This document shows, one piece after another, positions 6,781 to 13,031 of a stretch of DNA of 15,800 nt (positions are counted from its first letter, which is position 1; every line of letters starts with the position of its first letter). Made by a program: the position numbers and the translations under genes. The notes below the pieces were generated by a model. It was not told the origin of the DNA, did no database searches, and saw nothing but the letters and a program-made list of their open reading frames with translations. Where the stretch lies: NCBI GenBank assembly GCA_019749855.1, contig JAIEPI010000121.1:1-15800 (forward strand), given 5' to 3'. This DNA comes from Rickettsiales bacterium. GTDB taxonomy: Bacteria; Pseudomonadota; Alphaproteobacteria; Rickettsiales; UBA998.

Positions 6781-8640
6781 TTAGTTCGCCCAGTCACGCT
6801 CCAGCGATGGTTCACGCGAGACGCGACCGAAATGCTCACGCCCCATGCGATCCTGCAAGTGGCTGGCGGGCAGCGACGTATCCGCTTCCGTTTCCATGTC
6901 CTCAGCCATGTCACGGCTACGTGGCGCAGCGCGACGACTGCGGCGACCTGATTCACGGCGAAGCTCTGGTGTCTCTGCGGCGTTAGCGGCGGACGCATCG
7001 TGCTCCGCTTCATCGCCCTCGCGCTCCTGCCGTTTGGCTTTCTTGAACAGATCACCCACTTTGGATTCGCCATTGGCCACCGAGCGCCAATAATCCGAAT
7101 GCTGCGCGACAATGAATTCAATGCCCTCTTTATACTGCCCATGCGAGCTGACATGGTGCAGAACGGAGGCGTGCGGCTCGTCGCGTGTTTCGTCAGCGAC
7201 ACGGCGCAGCAGAGAGATTTCACGTGACTCAAAGCCGACTTTACGCAGCTCTTTGTCACTCATGGTGCCCAGATCCTGCGTCGCTTGCCACAGCATTTCG
7301 GGATAGAAACGCGCTAAGCGATGCTCGGCTTCCGCGTAGTCCGCTTTGCTGACGCCGATTTTCTCCATCACATCCTGCGGGTGGGTAAGCACATACAGAT
7401 CACGCGATTTGTCTTTCAGGCTTTCCAGCAAACCTTTCATATCCTCGGTGGTGGAGAGCGAATCCTCAAAATACTGATTCACATCCACGCTGAAATGCGC
7501 GGGCATAAGCGCACGATGCTTATCAATCGCCTTATCGACGGCGCTTTGACCCGCCACCTGCCCGTCTGGCATGATGATTTCGCGATTACCAACCAAGCCC
7601 ATCAACGCCCAGGCGGAGAGCTTGCCGCTGCGAATCATCTCACCGATTTTCGTGCAAGCATAGTCTAGTTTTTCGGCATTTTTGCGGCCAATCTCCGGCT
7701 CGCCCTTGTTGCGCTGGTGCAGGAGGAACACCTCCTTCACGTATTTCTGCATGGGCACTTCATTGCTCTGACGCGGCAACTGAATGGTGTTTTCACCCGG
7801 GCTGGCTTTGACAAACTTGTCCAGATGTATGATCCAGTCGAGCGCGATGGGCTTTTCCGTCATGTCGGTGGCGGAGGCAATGCGCTTCTTTAAAAAATTC
7901 TCTAAACCTGAACCCAGTAAAGGGGTGCCGTTACCAACAAACTGCTCCAACATATCTGGAGTTGCTGGCTGGCCATTATCAAGACGTTTTTTGTCCTGCT
8001 TGGCTGAGTAGATACCTGCCGCCATCTTGAGTAAGCCTTGCGGTATTGCCAGCATATTTTGCAATAGGTTGGAACTTAAGCCCGCCCGTGCACGCTGTTT
8101 GGCCACCTGCACCACCTCGTTGGCGGCAATGTCACCGGAGAGCAACCCAACAATGGAGGTGGATTTCTGCTGCGCGGTAAGCACTGGCTCCAGATCCTTC
8201 GCCAGCTTCTTCAAATCAGCGCCATACTGGCCTAATGATTTACCTGCGGTGATAATGGGCCGGTAAAAGGCTGGAATACCTCGAATGGCACTGGTGATCA
8301 TCAAGGCCGCCGGGCCTCTGCCAATACCAAGCTTGGTACCTAGTTTGCTGGCAAGGGAATTACCACTGGCAAAAGTCTTGCCGATTGCTTGACTCTGATT
8401 CCACGTCTCGAGTCGGCGGATACCTTCTTTACCGAGTAATTCCTCACCTAGATTAACAAACTGCGCCAGATTGCTGTCGCCGACATCAACTAAGCCGCCA
8501 AGTATCTTTGTTGATTGATCGTGGGAATGGTTGCGAGACTGCTGGCCATTGCCACCCTCGTAGCCGCGTGTGTAGCTATCCCGACGATATCCCCCGCGAC
8601 GGTTGTCCTCATAATCCTGATCGAAATCACCAAAAGGCAT
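6781..8640 (-). CDS. Unknown protein with Arg-rich tail, paralogue in cluster (619 aa)
   Basis: The ATG at 8640 has AGGG 8 bases upstream. Residues 1-45 are hydrophilic, rich in Asp, Arg, Tyr and Gly. Residues 110-130 contain a hydrophobic turn and GIPAFYRPI; AFYRPI (124-129) also occurs in the 454-aa protein. Another hydrophobic stretch lies at 190-212. Residues 333-362 (GEMIRSGKLSAWALMG, then IIMPDGQ) align with KIGFSGA...VIVPEDPQ of the 454-aa protein, and more weakly with NEIASGRF of the 676-aa protein. Residues 380-530 are charged and helical. The last 80 residues are Arg/Glu-rich and disordered (RRESGRRSRRAAPRSR), which would suit nucleic-acid, membrane or secretion-system contacts. It is the first minus-strand gene from the divergent promoter region. 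No catalytic motif is visible. Function unknown. Confidence 0.83.
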   Translation of the reverse strand: MPFGDFDQDYEDNRRGGYRRDSYTRGYEGGNGQQSRNHSHDQSTKILGGLVDVGDSNLAQFVNLGEELLGKEGIRRLETWNQSQAIGKTFASGNSLASKLGTKLGIGRGPAALMITSAIRGIPAFYRPIITAGKSLGQYGADLKKLAKDLEPVLTAQQKSTSIVGLLSGDIAANEVVQVAKQRARAGLSSNLLQNMLAIPQGLLKMAAGIYSAKQDKKRLDNGQPATPDMLEQFVGNGTPLLGSGLENFLKKRIASATDMTEKPIALDWIIHLDKFVKASPGENTIQLPRQSNEVPMQKYVKEVFLLHQRNKGEPEIGRKNAEKLDYACTKIGEMIRSGKLSAWALMGLVGNREIIMPDGQVAGQSAVDKAIDKHRALMPAHFSVDVNQYFEDSLSTTEDMKGLLESLKDKSRDLYVLTHPQDVMEKIGVSKADYAEAEHRLARFYPEMLWQATQDLGTMSDKELRKVGFESREISLLRRVADETRDEPHASVLHHVSSHGQYKEGIEFIVAQHSDYWRSVANGESKVGDLFKKAKRQEREGDEAEHDASAANAAETPELRRESGRRSRRAAPRSRDMAEDMETEADTSLPASHLQDRMGREHFGRVSREPSLERDWAN

Positions 8641-8684
8641 GAATTTGGCCCTGTTTAAGCATAAAAAATGTTATCTCATGCTCC

Positions 8685-8729
8685 ACACTAGCACCTGTAT
8701 GTTACAATTTGATGACTCAGACGTGAGAA
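8685..8729 (-). promoter_or_regulatory. Pho-box-like promoter of the 619-aa gene
   Basis: On the minus strand the units are TTCTCAC (8723-8729), GAGTCAT (8712-8718) and TTGTAAC (8701-8707), at exact 11-bp steps with spacers GTCT and CAAA. Exactly 10 bp later comes TAGTGT (8685-8690), 3/6 to the -10 consensus. The start of transcription would be near 8678, about 38 bases before the ATG. It forms one half of the divergent promoter region 8641-8885. Confidence 0.5.
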
Positions 8730-8814
8730 AAAACCCGTAGATTAAACCGTAAATAATCTGTGTTATTATAAGTGCTGCTGTGAAAAAATCCCCGTGCTGC
8801 GCCAGTCATGGACG

Positions 8815-8860
8815 CTTTCACACAATCTTCACATACAATCTCAGTAAAAGCGCGTATTCT
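8815..8860 (+). promoter_or_regulatory. Possible Pho-box-like promoter of the 356-aa/271-aa unit
   Basis: CTTTCAC (8815-8821, 6/7) and TCTTCAC (8826-8832, 5/7) are 11 bp apart with spacer ACAA. A weaker third unit (ATCTCAG, 8838-8844) sits 10 bp before TATTCT (8855-8860), 4/6 to the -10 consensus. The third unit is one base out of register, so this is the least certain box. Transcription from here would start near 8867, which rules out the upstream ATG at 8808 and supports the start at 8886. Confidence 0.38.
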
Positions 8861-8885
8861 GAGCAGTAAGTTGGAGAGTATACAC

Positions 8886-9956
8886 ATGACCACTACACCA
8901 CTCGAGCAAAGATACATTCGTGCTTCAAGTCATTCGGGAATTCGTCAAGCCGCAACGGATCGCGCCACGCGAGCCGCCACCGGCGTTGTTGATACCGCCA
9001 TTTCTATGGTTCCGCTTGGTTCTGCGCTTGCGAGTGCAACAGGCGTGGATCGGGAAGCGCGTGCGGCTGTCTCAGGGGCCGTCAGTGCTGCGGCGGAATC
9101 GCAAGGCACAGGATTTTGGGATCAGCTGGGGAGCATCTGGTCCAGCATTGTGTCAGGGATCGTTCGTTTCTTAAGTGAAACATTAGGCATCGCCTCCACC
9201 AACACGGCCACCGGCAGCAGCCTTCTCGCAGCAAAACCGAGCGCTACGGGTGCTCCGGCGCTCACGCCAGCGGCATCACAAACCGTCGAGCGTGCCGCAG
9301 CTGCAGCGCGCCTGAGTGACAATACGCCTCCACCCGCCGTTATCTCAGAGGCAGTCGCACGAGGCATTGCCGATGCCACGCTCAGTACCGCCTCCGTCAG
9401 CGGCGACGCAGCGCGCTCTGCGTGGAACTTAGCCAGAACCACCTTCGGTTACCAACCCAGCGGCGAAACACCCGACGCCTTTGGCTTGCGCGTGGCTGGC
9501 AGCACCCATGCGAGCATTGTGCGCGCCTATCTGGTGCCGCATGAGGGGCGCGACATGACGCCAGCGCAGCGTGAAGCACTCGGGGCGGAAGCCATGCAAT
9601 ATGCGGAGCGCGTGAGCGGTGTTCGTGTGGCAAGTGAACGCGAGGGCATATTCACTTACCAACCCGTGTCAGGCCCTGCCAGTGGACTCTATGCTTATTT
9701 TGGTGCACAAGCCACCCGCTTGGCCAGCAATGCACCTCTGGAAGCAGGCGCTAGCATCACCGTAGCTGCCGCCGCGCCGCGACGTGGCTCAGCGACCACT
9801 ACGGCGAGCGCTTCCGATGAACAAGCCCGTCTGGCTGCGGCGGCTGCGCGTTTAGCCGAGAAAGAAGAGCGTGTGAGGGGCACTGCTGATGAACCAGCGC
9901 CGCCGACTGGACTCCCACCCGCCGCATCGACAAAACAACAGGGCACTGCGCGATAG
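8886..9956 (+). CDS. Ala-rich unknown protein, paralogue of the next gene (356 aa)
   Basis: The frame is open from an ATG at 8808, but the ATG at 8886 is preferred. GGAGAG lies about 7 bases before it and the proposed promoter lies inside the longer form. Residues 30-65 are small and hydrophobic (MVPLGSALASATGV). Residues 75-100 form an amphipathic aromatic segment (GTGFWDQLGSIWSSIVSG). Residues 120-150 are Ala/Pro linker. Residues 150-272 are the part shared with the 271-aa protein: YAERVSGV (239-246) and TYQP (257-260) match YAETISGV and TYRP there without gaps, both followed by a Gly-rich turn and aromatic residues. The tail is Ala/Glu/Arg-rich. There is no signal peptide. It is probably co-transcribed with the gene 103 bases downstream. 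Function unknown. Confidence 0.8.
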   Translation: MTTTPLEQRYIRASSHSGIRQAATDRATRAATGVVDTAISMVPLGSALASATGVDREARAAVSGAVSAAAESQGTGFWDQLGSIWSSIVSGIVRFLSETLGIASTNTATGSSLLAAKPSATGAPALTPAASQTVERAAAAARLSDNTPPPAVISEAVARGIADATLSTASVSGDAARSAWNLARTTFGYQPSGETPDAFGLRVAGSTHASIVRAYLVPHEGRDMTPAQREALGAEAMQYAERVSGVRVASEREGIFTYQPVSGPASGLYAYFGAQATRLASNAPLEAGASITVAAAAPRRGSATTTASASDEQARLAAAAARLAEKEERVRGTADEPAPPTGLPPAASTKQQGTAR

Positions 9957-10059
9957 GGCTTTGCGACCTGCTAATGCCGCATAACGGGTGACAAATCAGC
10001 CGTGATATGACCTAATTGGGCAGTGATTGCTCGATTATCCTCCTCTGCTCAGGTTGCCT

Positions 10060-10875
10060 ATGCTGCGCTCCACCGTTGACACGGCATCTCTGCATCGCAT
10101 GCGCTACATGCTCTCGCGTGATGGTGTGACGCATCACCTGATGACACGCGATTATTTTTTCAACGTCTTTGGCTATCCGTTGGAGGGGGAAGTGGGTGTG
10201 CGCTATAGCACACATCCCTTCAATGAGTGGCTATGCCTGCGCTCACCGCTGCGACGCGTGGCTGGTTTCCTGCGTAATCAACTGGCACGCCCACGCGCCG
10301 AGATCAGACATCTGCTAGGAGTTCTCAGTCATGAGGTGCTTTCACCAGAAGGGCATGCGCCGTTCATTGCGGCACTAAAAAAACGCCTGCCCGCGGGTGG
10401 CCCGCCCATGCAGCATCTGGAGGATGCCATCGTGCTGTCCGTGCGGCGCGCAAGCTATCGTGCCGCATTGAGTGAGGGCGCAACGGCCGCATTATGCCTC
10501 GGTGAGGCCATCTATGATGCCGTTTTTTGCACCTGCTATGCCTATTATTTTCATGAAATCACGCATGAACAAGCCTCCGCCATGGCTTATGCACAGGCCT
10601 ACGCGGAAACCATCAGTGGCGTCGCGTTGGGGCGCAAATCGGATGGGCAGGAAACCTACCGCCCCATTCTAGGTGGCGGTGGCTATTATGAATATCTGGA
10701 AATCCGCCAATCACACGCAAGTTCACACGCAATCTCACACGCACAATCGCAATCACAGCCGCCCGCGAGCGACACGCACTATAGGAGCATCCATTTTGCC
10801 CCTTTGCGATTATTGGGCGGCTCGGCTGAGGCTGATGAGACAACCAACAATCAACGAGTGACGGAACATCATTAA
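10060..10875 (+). CDS. Unknown protein, paralogue of the preceding gene (271 aa)
   Basis: A TTG at 10027 would extend the frame by 11 codons, but the ATG at 10060 has AGG 6 bases upstream and is preferred. The N-terminal half is basic, with aromatic segments (DYFFNVFGYPLEGEVG). Residues 115-190 are helical and align by eye with the 356-aa protein. Residues 179-212 carry YAETISGV, TYRP and GGGGYYEY in the same order and spacing as in that paralogue. Residues 217-232 are a Ser/His/Gln run (SHASSHAISHAQSQSQ) encoded by a 12-bp tandem repeat. Three cysteines lie at 146-159. Mean length and the absence of the Ala-rich linker make it the compact member of the pair. Function unknown. Confidence 0.78.
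   Translation: MLRSTVDTASLHRMRYMLSRDGVTHHLMTRDYFFNVFGYPLEGEVGVRYSTHPFNEWLCLRSPLRRVAGFLRNQLARPRAEIRHLLGVLSHEVLSPEGHAPFIAALKKRLPAGGPPMQHLEDAIVLSVRRASYRAALSEGATAALCLGEAIYDAVFCTCYAYYFHEITHEQASAMAYAQAYAETISGVALGRKSDGQETYRPILGGGGYYEYLEIRQSHASSHAISHAQSQSQPPASDTHYRSIHFAPLRLLGGSAEADETTNNQRVTEHH
10711..10746 (+). repeat. 12-bp tandem repeat inside the 271-aa gene
   Basis: TCACACGCA starts three consecutive 12-bp units (10711-10722, 10723-10734, 10735-10746), followed by a degenerate continuation (TCGCAATCACAG). Each unit encodes Ser-His-Ala plus one more residue. The array keeps the reading frame, so copy-number change would only lengthen or shorten the linker. Confidence 0.75.
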
Positions 10876-10892
10876 TCGCAACGGTTAATTTT
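10871..10892 (+). terminator. weak possible terminator after the 271-aa gene
   Basis: ATTAATCG (10871-10878) pairs with CGGTTAAT (10882-10889) around a CAA loop with one T-G wobble, and is followed by a short T-run. The stem overlaps the stop codon. It is AT-rich and would be a weak terminator, but it lies where one is expected, before an independently promoted gene. Confidence 0.3.
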
Positions 10893-10921
10893 CCGCTCAA
10901 TTACGCCGTTTGTTTACTTGA

Positions 10922-10977
10922 TTGTCATCGATCTGTCATCATTCGCTCATGCGTCTGTCACAAACATCGGCTAGACT
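10922..10977 (+). promoter_or_regulatory. Strong Pho-box promoter of the 665-aa/740-aa operon
   Basis: Four 7-bp units lie at exact 11-bp steps: TTGTCAT (10922-10928), CTGTCAT (10933-10939), CGCTCAT (10944-10950) and CTGTCAC (10955-10961), with 4-bp spacers CGAT, CATT and GCGT. Exactly 10 bp later comes TAGACT (10972-10977), 4/6 to the -10 consensus. This is the arrangement of tandem PhoB boxes, as upstream of Escherichia coli phoA. Transcription would start near 10984, 15 bases before the ATG at 10999. Two units match the consensus 7/7 and one 6/7, so this is the best regulatory site in the window. Confidence 0.8.
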
Positions 10978-10998
10978 ACAAAGTAGATTGGAGTCGAT

Positions 10999-12996
10999 AT
11001 GTTTCTGGCAATTTTAGGATTATTATTCGGCGGCGGTATCTGGGGCTTTGGTACCGAGCAGGGACGCAGCTTCTTTGGTGGGCTGTTTGAAAATATCGGC
11101 AACTGGTTGGGGCAGACCTTCCCCGGGTTGCGCGGCCTGATGGGATTTATCAGCCCATCCAATGACCCCGAAGGCGCACAGCGAGAAGACTTCGTCCGCA
11201 ACGGAAGCATGGGTTTAATACGGCAGGGATTGCAGCGTTTCGCTGGCGTGCCAGAGGAAATTGTGCAGGCCATTGCGCCAGATCGTGAGACGTTTAATCA
11301 GTTCCTGGAAGCGTTAGGCCCTGACGCCGTGCGCTCCATCAGCCGCAATCAGAACATTGACACTATTGAGGCGGCGATTACCCCCGCATCAATCAGCCGT
11401 GTGCTGGGTAATCCGCAATTGGCCCCGCGTGTTCTTGATGCCGCAGCACGCCTCGCCTCGCGCAGCGGTGGCACCACATCGGAAGAAGCGCGTCGCTTGC
11501 AGGCACGTATCACGCAATCCGCGACGCAACTGCTCACTGATCCGGCGCAGCAAAACAATTTGCGCGAGATGCTCAACCGTAACCCCGCCCTGTTCGGCCA
11601 GATTATTCCGCTGGTGGTCGCTTCACGTCAGGCGGGCGGCACAACGGTGGCGGCGAGCTCTGACATTGACCTGCCACGCTTACTGACGAATCCGGTGATT
11701 TTGGAGCAACTGCGCTCACCCACGCAACAAGCGGCGCTGCTGCAACAACTCACCACCCATGGTGCGACGCTTGGGATTCCGGCGGAAGCCATCAGCTTTT
11801 TACGCACGCCGGCACAGGGCGGCCAAGGTACCAATCTGAGTGTGGTTTTAACTGCGCTTTCCAATCCCGCCCTGCGTGACGCGAGCGGAGAGTTGCGTCC
11901 TGAGGCGCGTGCGCTGTTCACCAGCCTGACGACAGGCAGGCCTACCGCCGCGACTTTAACACCGCAGCTCATGGAGCTGGTGCGTATGAATGGCAGTGAG
12001 AGTGTGATTGCAAGCCTGCGCCAGTTGAGCCTGCCTGCCTCCATGCAAGGCGCGGCCCCTGCCCTTGCCATGCTGACCCCGCAGAATGTGAGCGCTGTGC
12101 GCGAGGCGCTGAATGGCATGGATGACCATGGACGCCAACGCCTGGGACAGATGATCACTTCGCTCGCCAGCGGTGGACAGCCTGACATCACCGCCATTAC
12201 CACTCTGGCCGCTGATAACAAAGCCGTCGCCCTGCGCCTGCTGGCACAGCTCGATCTATCCACACTACCCCCCGAAATGCGCACACGCGTTGCAAGCGCC
12301 CAACAGCTCAGCGCCGCATGGGACGCGCAACCCTCGCGCGCAACTGGACGCAGCAATCTCGATGTGATGCTGGCGGTGGCGCGTGAGCCTTACGTCTCGA
12401 GCGAGGCAGGACGAGGCCTCATTACACAATTAACAACCGGCGATACGGCGGCGCGCACCACGGCGCTGCTCACGGCCTTGCAGGATCCAACCGCCGCCCC
12501 CGTGCTGCGCCAGTTGGGGCAACTCGACGGCGCCGCGGCCTTTGGTGCGTCAGGTGGTTATGTGGGGTTACTAACCGATAACAACATTACGCGCATCCGT
12601 GAGACATTGGCGGGGCTGAATGAGGCCGATCGCACGCGCCTGACGGGGTTGCTTGGTGGCCTGGTTGCTGAGGAGCCATCGCTTGATGTTGCCGCAACAC
12701 TTACATTACTTCGCAACCCCAGTATCCGTGGATTACTCACGCAACTGGAAACGGATCGCTTGCCACCAGAAATGAGCGCACAAATACAGGAGGTGCGCGG
12801 TTACTTAAGTTCACCACTCCTGCGCTTTCTTTTACGGAGCGAGACAACCGCACCCGCTCGCACGTCAAGTTTACAGCACGGCATCACTGGTGGGGATACG
12901 GTGGAGAGCGGCGCGCGTGTGACCGCCAGCGCGACGCCAACCATCACCGATAGTAACCCACACCGTGCCCCCGTGGCCAGCCCATCCCTTGCATGA
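10999..12996 (+). CDS. Repeat-containing helical protein with hydrophobic N-terminus (665 aa)
   Basis: The ATG at 10999 has GGAG 5 bases upstream. Residues 1-20 are hydrophobic and Gly-rich (MFLAILGLLFGGGIWGFG), followed by an aromatic amphipathic stretch up to about 52 (FFGGLFENIGNWLG). No basic residue precedes the hydrophobic run, so this is more likely a membrane anchor or insertion segment than a Sec signal. Residues 277-443 and 451-609 are a clear tandem repeat. LTPQNVSAVREAL (359) matches LTDNNITRIRETL (525), and LPPEM occurs in both (423 and 588). A more diverged copy covers about 130-276, with LTDPAQQNNLREML at 179. The units are Leu/Ala-rich helices, suggesting an alpha-solenoid scaffold. 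The last 50 residues are a disordered Thr/Ser/Pro tail. The 740-aa gene follows after 35 bases. Function unknown. Confidence 0.83.
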   Translation: MFLAILGLLFGGGIWGFGTEQGRSFFGGLFENIGNWLGQTFPGLRGLMGFISPSNDPEGAQREDFVRNGSMGLIRQGLQRFAGVPEEIVQAIAPDRETFNQFLEALGPDAVRSISRNQNIDTIEAAITPASISRVLGNPQLAPRVLDAAARLASRSGGTTSEEARRLQARITQSATQLLTDPAQQNNLREMLNRNPALFGQIIPLVVASRQAGGTTVAASSDIDLPRLLTNPVILEQLRSPTQQAALLQQLTTHGATLGIPAEAISFLRTPAQGGQGTNLSVVLTALSNPALRDASGELRPEARALFTSLTTGRPTAATLTPQLMELVRMNGSESVIASLRQLSLPASMQGAAPALAMLTPQNVSAVREALNGMDDHGRQRLGQMITSLASGGQPDITAITTLAADNKAVALRLLAQLDLSTLPPEMRTRVASAQQLSAAWDAQPSRATGRSNLDVMLAVAREPYVSSEAGRGLITQLTTGDTAARTTALLTALQDPTAAPVLRQLGQLDGAAAFGASGGYVGLLTDNNITRIRETLAGLNEADRTRLTGLLGGLVAEEPSLDVAATLTLLRNPSIRGLLTQLETDRLPPEMSAQIQEVRGYLSSPLLRFLLRSETTAPARTSSLQHGITGGDTVESGARVTASATPTITDSNPHRAPVASPSLA

Positions 12997-13031
12997 TCAA
13001 TACTCACACACGCACTTAACCGGACAACATC

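Larger units (their letters stand above)
8641..8885. other. Divergent intergenic control region
   Basis: This 245-bp gap separates the minus-strand and plus-strand halves of the cluster. It holds a Pho-like box facing left (8685-8729) and a weaker one facing right (8815-8860), about 85 bp apart. The stretch between them (8730-8814) is AT-rich, including TGTTATTATAAG near 8761, and shows no further structure I can support. Confidence 0.6.

Noticed and set aside
8808..8885. Upstream ATG at 8808 as the start of the 356-aa protein
   Set aside because: No ribosome site precedes it, the predicted promoter lies inside the extension, and the ATG at 8886 has a good GGAGAG.
9957..10059. An independent promoter for the 271-aa gene
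   Set aside because: No 11-bp-spaced Pho units or convincing -35/-10 pair are seen on the plus strand; read-through from the 356-aa gene is simpler.
10711..10746. Short repeats as a CRISPR-like array
   Set aside because: The units are 12 bp, contiguous, without spacers, and keep the reading frame of a gene.
11628..12356. Long minus-strand open frame opposite the 665-aa gene
   Set aside because: It is antisense to a well-supported gene with clear protein repeats. Such frames are common opposite GC-rich, Ala-rich genes, and its translation is of Arg/Ser/Cys type with no ribosome site that I could see.
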